Assembly (NCBI GenBank): GCA_036400075.1
Contig: DASWLV010000040.1
Span: 1-18,494, forward strand
Length of the DNA stretch: 18,494 nucleotides
Source of the DNA: JALZCH01 sp036400075
GTDB lineage: Bacteria > Acidobacteriota > Blastocatellia > Pyrinomonadales > Pyrinomonadaceae
Direction of reading: 5' to 3'
Numbering within the stretch: the stretch's first letter is position 1; every line of letters starts with the position of its first letter. Of the stretch, positions 1 through 7,988 are shown piece after piece. A program made the position numbers and the translations under genes. The notes beneath the pieces were generated by a model, which saw only the letters and a program-made list of their open reading frames with translations, did no database searches and was not told where the DNA came from.

Positions 1-1
1 C

Positions 2-916
2 TACCCGCAACGCCTGATTGTCTATTCAATTTTGCAAGACCAGGAAGAACTGAACACTATTTATCTCGGAACGAATTTCGGCATTTATCGTTCGCTCGAC
101 CGCGGCGTTTCATGGGCAGCCGTAACCGCGCCGAAAAAGCCTGCCGCCCGCCGAGCGCCCGCGAGAAAAGGAAAAGCTGTGGCTAAAAAGCCTGCGGCGA
201 AACCGGCTGCAAATGTCGCGCAAGCCCCGAAACCTTTACCGAAAACCATTGATGTGCTGACCGAGAGAGTCAACCAGCTTATTCCGACGCACGACGGCAA
301 AAACGGAATGTATGCGGCGACCGACACCGGTTTGTATCGCACCTACGACATTTCCAAAGGCTGGGAGCGACTCGCTTATCCCGAAGATTTGGATAAACAA
401 ACTTTGACCGTCGCGGTTTCCGACCAATTGCACGAAAGAATTTGGGTCGGAACGGCGAAAAGCGGTGTTCTTAGTTCACGCGACGGCGGAAAAACCTGGA
501 AACAGGAAGCGGGCGTGCAAACGGTCGCGCCGATCAGCCGAATCGAAATTGATCCGCAGCGCGCCGATTATGTTTACGTCGGCACAAAGCAAACGTTTTT
601 CCTGACGCGCGACGGCGGCGAAGAATGGCAACGTCGCGGCGGCGGTTTGCCGATGGGCGATTACGTTTCGATTCTCGTCAACCCGCGAAATCCTAATGAA
701 ATTATCGTCGGCAGCGCACTCGAAGTTCGCGGCGGAGCTTATCGCTCAATGGACGCCGGAATGACCTGGGAACGATTTGATCAGCTCGACGCCAATATTC
801 CGAGTCGCCGCGTCTGGGCTTTAGCGTTCGATCCGCAAAACCAAAACCGCATTTTGATCGGTTCGCACTCAGCCGGTATTTACATTGCCGACCGAGTTTT
901 AACCGCGCGCAACTAA
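2..916 (+). CDS. BNR/Asp-box beta-propeller repeat protein, 5' end missing
   Basis: This is the C-terminal part of a beta-propeller protein; the frame stays open to the left edge, so the true start lies outside the window (a TTG at 32 is not a credible start). Asp-box motifs of the S/T-x-D-x-G-x-x-W type recur: SLDRGVSW, SSRDGGKTW, LTRDGGEEW and SMDAGMTW. Each follows a blade strand of the form VGT/IGS-x-GxY/F. This is the pattern of WD40/YVTN/BNR-like, sialidase-type or Ycf48-like propellers, which usually act as binding scaffolds outside the cytoplasm. No catalytic sialidase residues can be assigned. A Lys/Ala/Pro-rich stretch (131-244) interrupts the propeller between two blades, an unusual insertion. 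The gene ends just before a strong terminator, so it is the last gene of its transcript. Family is fairly sure; substrate and role are unknown. Confidence 0.8.
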   Translation, partial: YPQRLIVYSILQDQEELNTIYLGTNFGIYRSLDRGVSWAAVTAPKKPAARRAPARKGKAVAKKPAAKPAANVAQAPKPLPKTIDVLTERVNQLIPTHDGKNGMYAATDTGLYRTYDISKGWERLAYPEDLDKQTLTVAVSDQLHERIWVGTAKSGVLSSRDGGKTWKQEAGVQTVAPISRIEIDPQRADYVYVGTKQTFFLTRDGGEEWQRRGGGLPMGDYVSILVNPRNPNEIIVGSALEVRGGAYRSMDAGMTWERFDQLDANIPSRRVWALAFDPQNQNRILIGSHSAGIYIADRVLTARN

Positions 917-934
917 AAAATAAAATAAAGCAAA

Positions 935-976
935 AGAAACGGGCGATTTATTAAACAAATCGCCCGTTTCTCTTTT
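935..976 (+). terminator. Rho-independent terminator after the BNR gene
   Basis: A perfect 15-bp stem (935-949 with 957-971, core AAACGGGCGATTT) closes a 7-nt loop and is followed by CTTTT. It begins 19 nt after the stop codon. An A-run before the stem suggests it could also work in the reverse direction. Confidence 0.85.
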
Positions 977-997
977 AACAACGATCACTTCCGACGC

Positions 998-1080
998 AAC
1001 TGTAAACTATCAACTGATTCGCAGAAATCCCTTTTTTCTCTGCAAAACAGTTTATAGTTTAGAGTTGATAGTTGACAGTT
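998..1080. repeat. Heptamer-built imperfect inverted repeat (copy 1)
   Basis: The left arm has three tandem heptamers (AACTGTA, AACTATC, AACTGAT; 998-1018). The right arm has five complementary ones (AACAGTT, TATAGTT, TAGAGTT, GATAGTT, GACAGTT; 1046-1080). The centre has an extra GCAGAAA/TTTCTCTGC pairing. The arms differ by two heptamers, as expected if repeat number changes by slippage. It uses the same words and phase as the repeat at 12275-12355. It fills most of the 298-bp gap between the BNR gene and bshC; apart from the terminator I see nothing else there except an isolated TATAAT at 1180-1185 without a convincing -35. Confidence 0.85.
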
Positions 1081-1214
1081 TCCTTTAGCATTTTTAAGAA
1101 GTATCTTTTTAAGTCCGTATTTATTCAAAAAAATATAATCAATCGTTGGACAAAGTTTGTATAGATGAAAGCCGGTCGTTATAATCAGCAGAGAGGAGCA
1201 GTAACCTGCAAAAA

Positions 1215-2897
1215 ATGAGCAAAGGGGATTGTTTAAATACGCCTGTCAGCGCGCGTTTCGAGCGAGTCGAAACGTTGTCTTTCGATTGCATTCCGCATCA
1301 ATCAAAGCTTTTCCTCGATTATTTAAAAAATCCGGTCGCGCTCCGAAAATTTTTTCCGTCAGCTTTGCGCTCTCACGTTGACGTTCCGGCGCGTGTGCCG
1401 GAAGTTTTAAACAACTACAAAATTGACCGCGATAAACTCGCCGATGCTTTGCTCGAAATGAACAAGCGCTGGCAGGCAGGTCCTCAAACGCTCGAAAACG
1501 TTGAAAGGTTGCGGCAACCCAATTCAGTCGCCGTCGTTACCGGACAGCAGGCGGGAATTTTTACCGGCGCGCTCTACACGATTTATAAAGCCATTTCCAC
1601 AATCAAAGCCGCCGCGTGTTATCGCGGGCGCGGAATTAATGCCGTTCCGGTTTTCTGGATTGCGACCGAAGATCACGATTTTGCCGAAATCGCGGAAACT
1701 TTTGTCCAAAACCGCAACGGATGTTTGAGCAAAATCACAATGTCCGCCGCACCTGAAACCGCCGGATTGCCGGTCGGCAAAATTATGCTTGATGATTCAA
1801 TCAACGAATCCGTCGAGCATTTGTTTGCCGAATTGCCAAAAACCGAATTTTCCGGCGAAGTGGAGAATTTAGTGCGGGAAGCGTATCAGCCGGGAAAAAA
1901 CGTGGGCGATGCTTTTGCGCTCGTGATGTCCAGACTTTTCGGTGAATATGGGTTAGTGTTGTTTGACCCGCTCGACGAAAAATTAAAACAGCTCGCAGCG
2001 CCGCTTTATCTCGAAGCCATCGAAAAGTCTGCGGAAATAACGGCGGCGTTGCGGGCGCGAAATAAAGAACTCGAAGCCGATGGCTATCACGCGCAAATTT
2101 TGGTTGAAGAATCTTCGTTTCCGCTTTTCTGGCTCGACGAAGCCGGAAAACGCCACGCTTTACGGCGCGGGGCGGACGGAAAATTATCCGCCAAAGGCGA
2201 TGAAAAGCAATTTGAAATTGACGAGCTAAAAGAGATTGCTCAAACCACGCCCCAGCGTTTAAGCCCGAACGCAACTTTGCGCAACGTCGTTCAGGATTAT
2301 CTTTTGCCGACCGCAGTTTATTTCGGCGGCGCGGCGGAAATTGCTTATTCGGCGCAAAACGCCGAAGTTTATCGCATTTTGGGACGCCCGGTGACGCCGA
2401 TGCTCGCGCGCGCCAGCGCCACCGTGATAGAGCCGCGCGTTAGGCGAACGCTCGATAAATACAACTTGAGAATGGCGGATTTTTTCTGTCGCCCGGAAAA
2501 CCTTGTTCCGCGAATCGTCGAAGAGTTTTTGGATTCGGACACATCGGAAATTTTTGCAGAAGCGGAAGAGACGATTAACGTGCAGCTCAATCGTTTGGAC
2601 GAGCGTTTAACGGAAATCGAGCCGACTTTAGCGGCGGCATTGGCGCATCGCCGCCCCAAAATTCTTTATCATATTCAGGCTCTGAAACGTAAGTTTTACA
2701 ACGCTCAAATGACGCAAAACGAAACGGTCAAACGCCGGCTCGAAGCCGCTTGTTCGTCGCTTTTTCCGCAAAAAGGCTTGCAGGAACGAAAGCTTAATGT
2801 GACATCTTTAATCGCCCTGCACGGAGATTATATTCTGCGATGGCTTTACGACGAAGTTGATATTGATACATCGGAGCATCAAATTTTCTACCTGTAA
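1215..2897 (+). CDS. bshC: Putative cysteine ligase BshC (bacillithiol synthesis)
   Basis: BshC adds cysteine to glucosaminyl-malate in the last step of bacillithiol synthesis in the cytoplasm. The 560-aa product is slightly longer than the usual ~540. Family hallmarks are visible: the N-terminal motif around SKLFLDYL (residues 30-37), the nucleotide-fold motif VVTGQQAGIFTG (107-118) followed by LYTIYKAIST, and FWIATEDHDF (147-156). The C-terminal half is the expected coiled-coil region with HxxxxKRKFYNAQ. The ATG at 1215 has a purine-rich GAGAGGAG about 16 nt upstream, rather far, so the exact start is uncertain by a few codons. It appears monocistronic, between repeat-containing gaps. No bshA or bshB lies nearby; the PIG-L gene at 7985 is not a BshB candidate, being secreted and far larger. 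Confidence 0.93.
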   Translation: MSKGDCLNTPVSARFERVETLSFDCIPHQSKLFLDYLKNPVALRKFFPSALRSHVDVPARVPEVLNNYKIDRDKLADALLEMNKRWQAGPQTLENVERLRQPNSVAVVTGQQAGIFTGALYTIYKAISTIKAAACYRGRGINAVPVFWIATEDHDFAEIAETFVQNRNGCLSKITMSAAPETAGLPVGKIMLDDSINESVEHLFAELPKTEFSGEVENLVREAYQPGKNVGDAFALVMSRLFGEYGLVLFDPLDEKLKQLAAPLYLEAIEKSAEITAALRARNKELEADGYHAQILVEESSFPLFWLDEAGKRHALRRGADGKLSAKGDEKQFEIDELKEIAQTTPQRLSPNATLRNVVQDYLLPTAVYFGGAAEIAYSAQNAEVYRILGRPVTPMLARASATVIEPRVRRTLDKYNLRMADFFCRPENLVPRIVEEFLDSDTSEIFAEAEETINVQLNRLDERLTEIEPTLAAALAHRRPKILYHIQALKRKFYNAQMTQNETVKRRLEAACSSLFPQKGLQERKLNVTSLIALHGDYILRWLYDEVDIDTSEHQIFYL

Positions 2898-2946
2898 GCT
2901 GCATTTTTAGAACTGACGGCGGAAAAGTTGAATTATTAATTGTCAA

Positions 2947-2981
2947 ACAATTTACAGTTAACAATTTACAACTGACAATTT
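2947..2981. repeat. Five tandem heptamers downstream of bshC
   Basis: The stretch reads as ACAATTT, ACAGTTA, ACAATTT, ACAACTG, ACAATTT with exact 7-nt periodicity. The preceding AATTGTCA (2938-2945) is complementary to TGACAATT at 2973-2980, giving a short hairpin. The words resemble, but are not identical to, those at 998 and 12275. It lies in the bshC-receptor gap (2898-3122). Confidence 0.7.
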
Positions 2982-3024
2982 GTTTCTCACGCAATTTCGT
3001 GTCTTGCAGCGGCGGACTAGACCA

Positions 3025-3052
3025 TTGACATTATTTAAATAGATGTTATATT
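3025..3052 (+). promoter_or_regulatory. Sigma70-type promoter of the TonB receptor gene
   Basis: A perfect TTGACA (3025-3030) is followed after 16 nt by TATATT (3047-3052), which matches TATAAT at five of six positions. It lies about 70 nt upstream of the receptor ATG. The gene has a clear ribosome binding site, GAGGAG at 3108-3113, nine nt before the ATG. Prediction from consensus only. Confidence 0.65.
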
Positions 3053-3122
3053 TGTGATACCGGATTTGTCTAAAACATTTCAACAAATAAAATAGAAAAT
3101 AGAGATCGAGGAGCTTTTTTAT

Positions 3123-6116
3123 ATGTCTCAAGCGTCCAGCTTGGTTAAGCTGTTAGCTTCGTGCGCCTTCTTATTAATCTTTGGTTTAGCCGCCGTTTTT
3201 CAGGTGAGTGCTCAATCGCAAGCCTTAAACGGTCAAATCGAAGGAACTATCACAGACCCGAATGGCGCGGCGGTTCCGAATGCATCGGTTACGGTGAGAA
3301 ACATCGAAACCGGTTCTGAGCGGCAAATCACGACCGACGATAACGGCGTTTACCGCGCGCCGCTGCTGCCGCTCGGAACTTTCCGGGTGACGGTCGAAGC
3401 GGCTAATTTTAAACGCTACGTCCGCGAAGGAATCACATTGACTGCCGGACAGACCGCAACGGTTGATTTGGCGTTGGAAGCCGGCGATGTATCGGCAACG
3501 GTCACGGTTACCTCAGACGCGCCGATTGCCGATCCGGGTAAAATTGATGTCGGTCGCGTAATGACTACACGCGAAATAAAAGACCTTCCCCTTGTTTCGC
3601 GCAATCCTTATAATTTTTCGCTCTTACAAGCAAATGTGGTCGGACGCCCGAATACAGAATTCGGCGTACCGCGCGTCAGCGCAAACGGTTATGCCAGACG
3701 GACAAATTTCCAGCTCGACGGCAACGTCAACACGCAGGCAAATCAAGCCGGTCTGCGCCTTGTGCCGATCTCGGAAACCTTTATCAGCGAAGTTCAGCTT
3801 GTTACAAATGGTTTTTCAGCAGAATTCGGTAACACGCCGGGTTTGATTATGAATAACATCACGCCTTCCGGCACGAATGGATTTCACGGTTCTGCGAGCT
3901 ATCGCTTCCGGCGTACCTGGATGTCTTCGCGCCCGTTTAATCTTTCGCCGTTAGCGCCGAAACCGCCAACCACAGTGGATAATTACACAATCGCAATCGG
4001 CGGACCGATCATCAAAGACCGCTGGCATTTTTACGGCGGTTATGAATATGTTAACCGCGATTTTTCGGGCAGACCGGCTCAGCAGACGAATATCAACGCG
4101 GCTAATCAGCAGGCTTTAACTAACGCGGGACTTTCATCCGGTATTTTTGTGTCCTCAATCCCGGCTTCTCAAAAAGTGAATTTTTTCATCTTTAGAACGG
4201 ACGCACAATTAACCGAAAATCACCGATTAACAGGGCGTTATATTCGATTCACGAATTTTTCGCCGAACAATATTGCCGGTATTACCGGGACAACTCCGAA
4301 TACGCTGGAACGTACGGTTGATCTTGACGACAAATCCAATTCTTTAGCTATTCAGCTAGCTTCAACTTTAACGCCTAATGTTTTTAACGAATTTCGTTAT
4401 CAACGCGCTCATCGAAACTCGGAATTTTTGCCAACGGGGTCAACGCCTTCCGGCGTTCCCTCAGTTTTGATCACTAATGTTGCTGCATTTGGTCCGGCAA
4501 CTAACGTCGGTACGATTTCGCCGATTCAAACGATGAACCAGTTTCAAAACAATTTGACCTGGACGCGCGGCGATCATGCGATGAAATTCGGCGGCGGCGT
4601 AAACAGGATTTATGATTACCGCCGGAACGACATTAACGCGCAATACACATTTCCTTCGATTGCCGCTTATCTCGCCGCCCGCGCGCCGGGGGCTACCGAC
4701 GCGCAGCGACGCGGTTATACTACTTTCAGCCAAACTCTGGGCGATGCTGAAATCGAATATAACTCGACTTTCTATAATTTCTTCGCGCAGGACGACTGGA
4801 AAGCGACTCGCAAGCTAAAAATCAATTACGGTTTGCGTTACGACCTTTACGACATTCCAGAAGGCAATGCGAATTCACCGTTTGAAGCCGGACGCGAATT
4901 CAATGTTGATAAAAACAACTTTGCGCCGAGATTAGGAGTTGTTTACGCTTTGCGTGAAGGCGACCGTCCGACCATTTTGCGAGGCAGCGCCGGTATTTAT
5001 TACGATACCGTTTATTTGTTAATGTACGAAAACGCAATCCAAGGCAATGGGACGGGAAGATATTTAAGCGTTTCGAGAACTCCGGCTCAACCGGGCGCTC
5101 CGCTTTTCCCTAATGTTATCCCAACCGGAACGTCTTTAAGCACGCTCGGAATAACGCAGAATGTTGAGTTAGTCGCGCCTGATTTTGAAAATATGTATGC
5201 GATGCATTATCAAGCGCAGCTTGAGCAGGCGATCAACAACGACTTTTCGGTTACAGTCGGTTTTATCCACTCCGACGGTCGCCATCTGCCGGTTTATAGA
5301 CAAACAAATTGTCTGCCGACCGGAAGACTTTTAGCGGACGGCAGACCCGTTTATTCGACGCTCAATGCTACAGGAGGTCAAGTTGCCTGCGGAAGCAGGA
5401 TTAATCCTGCCTTTAACAACGTGATAGTCGCGGAATCGGGCGGCAATTCGCATTACAACGCCTTGACTCTACAGCTCAACAAGCGTTTTTCGAAGGGCTA
5501 TCAGTTTAGTTTGAATTACACTTTATCCCGCGCCAGAGATAATGCGCCGGAGAGAAATCTGCAGGGAGTTACCGCAGCGACACAATCCGACCCGTCAAAC
5601 AGAAACTTTGATTGGGGCTATGGCGTTGCGGATCAAAGGCATACTTTTTCGGGCAGCATTGTTGCGCGACCAAGTTTCGATGTCGAAAATAGGGCTTTAA
5701 GATACGTTCTCAACAATAATCAGTTCGGTTTCTTTATTCTCGGCGGCAGCGGTGAAACTTTCCCGATTACTACCAACGCCGATTTAAATTTCGACGGAGT
5801 GGTAAATGATATTCCCGTCGGTCTGGAAAGAAACGCAGGCAGAGCGCCCGGATTCTTTAACGTTGACGCCCGTTATTCGCGCGTTATTCCAATCACCGAA
5901 CGATTCCGAATTGAGTTGTTTGCGGAAGCCACTAATTTATTCAACATTAACAGCACGGTTGCTTACGGCGCAGGTACAGCTCTCGGCAACACCCCGGCGA
6001 CGTTCAACCCGACGACCGGAGAGCTTCTGGTTCCGGTTGCCGATTTATATCAGCGATTTTCTCCGACGGCACAGGAAAGTCGTCAAGGGCAATTCGGCAT
6101 TAAGTTTATTTTCTAA
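3123..6116 (+). CDS. TonB-dependent receptor, Oar-like, with carboxypeptidase-regulatory-like domain
   Basis: An outer-membrane receptor of 997 aa that should import a large substrate using TonB energy; the substrate cannot be read from sequence. A signal peptide is clear: hydrophobic core LLASCAFLLIFGLAAVF, with likely cleavage after VSA (about residue 30). Residues ~37-120 form a CarboxypepD_reg-like Ig fold (GQIEGTITDPNGAAVPNASV, then DDNGVYRAPLLPLGTFRVTVE). A plug domain follows at ~125-245 (motifs DLPLVSRNPY, FQLDGN, VQLVTNGFSAEFG), then a beta barrel to the end. The chain ends GQFGIKFIF, with the terminal aromatic expected for outer-membrane assembly. This layout is typical of the large receptor families of Acidobacteriota. 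It has its own promoter and RBS upstream and a strong terminator directly after it. The next genes encode an inner-membrane symporter and a secreted deacetylase, which may handle the same substrate (inference). Confidence 0.92.
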   Translation: MSQASSLVKLLASCAFLLIFGLAAVFQVSAQSQALNGQIEGTITDPNGAAVPNASVTVRNIETGSERQITTDDNGVYRAPLLPLGTFRVTVEAANFKRYVREGITLTAGQTATVDLALEAGDVSATVTVTSDAPIADPGKIDVGRVMTTREIKDLPLVSRNPYNFSLLQANVVGRPNTEFGVPRVSANGYARRTNFQLDGNVNTQANQAGLRLVPISETFISEVQLVTNGFSAEFGNTPGLIMNNITPSGTNGFHGSASYRFRRTWMSSRPFNLSPLAPKPPTTVDNYTIAIGGPIIKDRWHFYGGYEYVNRDFSGRPAQQTNINAANQQALTNAGLSSGIFVSSIPASQKVNFFIFRTDAQLTENHRLTGRYIRFTNFSPNNIAGITGTTPNTLERTVDLDDKSNSLAIQLASTLTPNVFNEFRYQRAHRNSEFLPTGSTPSGVPSVLITNVAAFGPATNVGTISPIQTMNQFQNNLTWTRGDHAMKFGGGVNRIYDYRRNDINAQYTFPSIAAYLAARAPGATDAQRRGYTTFSQTLGDAEIEYNSTFYNFFAQDDWKATRKLKINYGLRYDLYDIPEGNANSPFEAGREFNVDKNNFAPRLGVVYALREGDRPTILRGSAGIYYDTVYLLMYENAIQGNGTGRYLSVSRTPAQPGAPLFPNVIPTGTSLSTLGITQNVELVAPDFENMYAMHYQAQLEQAINNDFSVTVGFIHSDGRHLPVYRQTNCLPTGRLLADGRPVYSTLNATGGQVACGSRINPAFNNVIVAESGGNSHYNALTLQLNKRFSKGYQFSLNYTLSRARDNAPERNLQGVTAATQSDPSNRNFDWGYGVADQRHTFSGSIVARPSFDVENRALRYVLNNNQFGFFILGGSGETFPITTNADLNFDGVVNDIPVGLERNAGRAPGFFNVDARYSRVIPITERFRIELFAEATNLFNINSTVAYGAGTALGNTPATFNPTTGELLVPVADLYQRFSPTAQESRQGQFGIKFIF

Positions 6117-6128
6117 AAATCGAAATTT

Positions 6129-6170
6129 GGCTTTGATGTTTGAATCATAATTCAAACATCAAAGCCTTTT
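6129..6170 (+). terminator. Strong terminator after the TonB receptor
   Basis: A perfect 17-bp stem (6129-6145 with 6150-6166) with loop CATA is followed by TTTT. It starts 12 nt after the receptor stop. The start codon of the next small gene is only 10 nt beyond the stem, so expression of the following unit needs read-through or a promoter I cannot see. Confidence 0.88.
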
Positions 6171-6176
6171 AAAAAA

Positions 6177-6320
6177 ATGCATTCTGAAGAAAATAAATCG
6201 GGAATCGAAGCCGAAGAATTACCGGATGAATGGTGGTATCGAGTTTATTGGGCGGTCATTGCAACAACCGTTTTGGTTCTTGCTCTGCTTTGGGCGTTTT
6301 CGCGTTATTTTTCGAGCTAA
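6177..6320 (+). CDS. Small single-pass membrane protein upstream of symporter (47 aa)
   Basis: Translating from the ATG at 6177 gives 47 residues: an acidic N-terminus (MHSEENKSGIEAEELPDE), an aromatic interface (WWYRVYW), one hydrophobic helix (AVIATTVLVLALLWAF, ~26-41) and a short tail (SRYFSS). The stop is 6 nt before the symporter ATG, in an operon-like layout. An in-frame stop at 6141 rules out a longer form. I see no Shine-Dalgarno sequence; the ATG follows a run of seven A's. I do not recognise a family. Small membrane partners encoded beside SSF transporters are known (for example the two-helix DUF4212 small subunit), but this one has a single helix. Role as a symporter partner is inference. 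The gene is short, so coding status rests on the amphipathic/TM pattern and position. Confidence 0.72.
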   Translation: MHSEENKSGIEAEELPDEWWYRVYWAVIATTVLVLALLWAFSRYFSS

Positions 6321-6326
6321 ATAAAA

Positions 6327-7988
6327 ATGAGATTTTTAGATTGGGCTGTCGTTGCGGCTTATTTGATTTACGTTATTTGGGACGGAATCCGAATGACCAA
6401 ACACAGCGGCAGTACTGAAGGTTATTTTCTCGCAAATAGAAGTCTGCCTTGGTGGGCGGTCGGTTTGTCGGTGATGGCGACGCAGCTTTCCGCAATTACG
6501 CTCGTCGGGACGACTGGACAAGCTTACAGCGACGGAATGCGGTTTTTGCAGTTTTATTACGGATTGCCGCTGGCAATGGTGATTTTGTGCATTACGGCGG
6601 TTCCGTTTTTTTACCGCGCGAAAGTTTTTACCGCTTACGAATATCTAGAAAAACGCTTTGATTCGAAAACGCGGAGCTTAACGAGCTTCTTTTTTCTGAT
6701 CTCGCGCGGGCTTGGCGTAGGCGTCGTCATTGCCGCGCCGTCCGTAATTTTGTCAATCGTTTTGGGCTGGAGCGAAGTTGCGACGATTTTTGCGATGGGT
6801 CTGACGACGACCATTTACACAATGGTCGGCGGAGTTCAAGCCGTAACGTGGACGGACGTAAAGCAGATGATCGTCATTTTCTTCGGACTTTTCATTTGTC
6901 TTTTCATCATAATTTCGCAGTTTCCCGCCGAAGTTTCGGTTGCGGACGGGCTTTTTCTCGCAGGCGCCACGGGAAGGCTTGAAACTATTGACTGGCGCTT
7001 TGATTTAACAGAGAAATACACAATTTGGTCGGGCGTTATCGCCGCATTATTTCTTTTTCTTTCCTATTTCGGCTGCGACCAAAGTCAGGTGCAAAGGTTT
7101 TTGACGGCGAAATCGGTTTCACAAGGCAGAACATCGCTTTTAATGTCTGCGTTTTTGAAAATTCCGATGCAGTTTCTGATTTTGCTGGTCGGCGTGCTGG
7201 TTTTCGTTTTTTACCAGTTTGCCACGCCGCCGATGATTTTCAATCCGGTCGAATCGGCAAAAGTCGAGCAGACTGAGCAGTATCAAACTCTAAAAAATCA
7301 ATATGAAACGGCGCACGCCAGCCGCGAACAAGCCGCGCTCGCTTTTGCCGAAAACCGCAGCGATGAAGCGCGTCAAAGCTATCTCAACGCAGACAAACAA
7401 TTTAACGAAACCCGCAAAAACGCGCTCAATTTTGTCAAAGAATCGAGCGGCAATAAATCTTTCACCGATGTGAATTACGTTTTCCCTATGTTTGTCGTCC
7501 AGAATATGCCGATGGGCGTGATCGGTTTGATTATCGCGGCGATTTTTGCGGCAGCGATGAGTTCGATTTCCGCCGAATTGAACGCGCTGGCGACCGCGAC
7601 GACGATTGATTTTTACCGGCGGCATTTTAAAAAAGAAGCTACCGACCGCGAATATGTGCGTTTCGGTAGAATCGCCACTTTCTTTTGGGGAATTTTCGCT
7701 TGCATCGTGGCGATGTATGCGACAAATCTCGGCTCGCTAATTGAGGTCGTCAACAAATTTGGCTCATTTTTTTACGGCTCGCTGCTCGGCGTTTTCGTTC
7801 TGGCAATCGGCGTCAAACGCGCTCGTTCACGCGGCGCGTTTTGGGGATTGCTGTTCGGTATCGCTTCGGTCTGGATTGCCAGCATTTATACCAACATCGA
7901 ATTTTTGTGGTTTAACGTCATCGGTTGTCTGGCGACGGTTTTGGCAGGTTATCTCATCAGTTTGACGGTTAGTGAAGATTCAAAATGA
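6327..7988 (+). CDS. Sodium:solute symporter (SSF family) with ~75-aa hydrophilic insertion
   Basis: An inner-membrane Na+-coupled transporter of the SSF (solute:sodium symporter) family, 553 aa. Visible hallmarks include GYFLANRSLPWWAVGLSVMA (about residues 32-51), YGLPLAMVILC, FTAYEYLEKRFDSKTR, VVGG-type TMVGGVQAVTWTD (165-177), CDQSQVQRFLTAK, and the later AAAMSSISAELNALAT helix that carries Ser residues at the expected sodium-site region. There are about 13 hydrophobic segments. Between the helix ending FYQFATPP and NYVFPMFVV lies a charged, helix-forming stretch (about 7240-7465, rich in E, Q, K, A, R), which explains the length over the usual ~500. The gene follows the 47-aa membrane protein by 6 nt, and its stop overlaps the ATG of the PIG-L gene (ATGA at 7985-7988). 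Substrate unknown; a sugar or amino-sugar is suggested only by the neighbour. Confidence 0.92.
   Translation: MRFLDWAVVAAYLIYVIWDGIRMTKHSGSTEGYFLANRSLPWWAVGLSVMATQLSAITLVGTTGQAYSDGMRFLQFYYGLPLAMVILCITAVPFFYRAKVFTAYEYLEKRFDSKTRSLTSFFFLISRGLGVGVVIAAPSVILSIVLGWSEVATIFAMGLTTTIYTMVGGVQAVTWTDVKQMIVIFFGLFICLFIIISQFPAEVSVADGLFLAGATGRLETIDWRFDLTEKYTIWSGVIAALFLFLSYFGCDQSQVQRFLTAKSVSQGRTSLLMSAFLKIPMQFLILLVGVLVFVFYQFATPPMIFNPVESAKVEQTEQYQTLKNQYETAHASREQAALAFAENRSDEARQSYLNADKQFNETRKNALNFVKESSGNKSFTDVNYVFPMFVVQNMPMGVIGLIIAAIFAAAMSSISAELNALATATTIDFYRRHFKKEATDREYVRFGRIATFFWGIFACIVAMYATNLGSLIEVVNKFGSFFYGSLLGVFVLAIGVKRARSRGAFWGLLFGIASVWIASIYTNIEFLWFNVIGCLATVLAGYLISLTVSEDSK

Noticed and set aside
998..1080. CRISPR-like array
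   Set aside because: Units are 7 nt, tandem without spacers and inverted between arms; no cas genes are present.
1072..1100. TTGACA at 1072 as a bshC promoter
   Set aside because: It lies within the heptamer repeat and the -10 at proper spacing (TAAGAA) is poor.
1801..2274. 157-aa minus-strand ORF opposite bshC, and similar long shadow ORFs opposite argH-like and mutL genes
   Set aside because: Arg/Pro/Ala-rich translations without domain features, antisense to well-supported genes; caused by codon bias.
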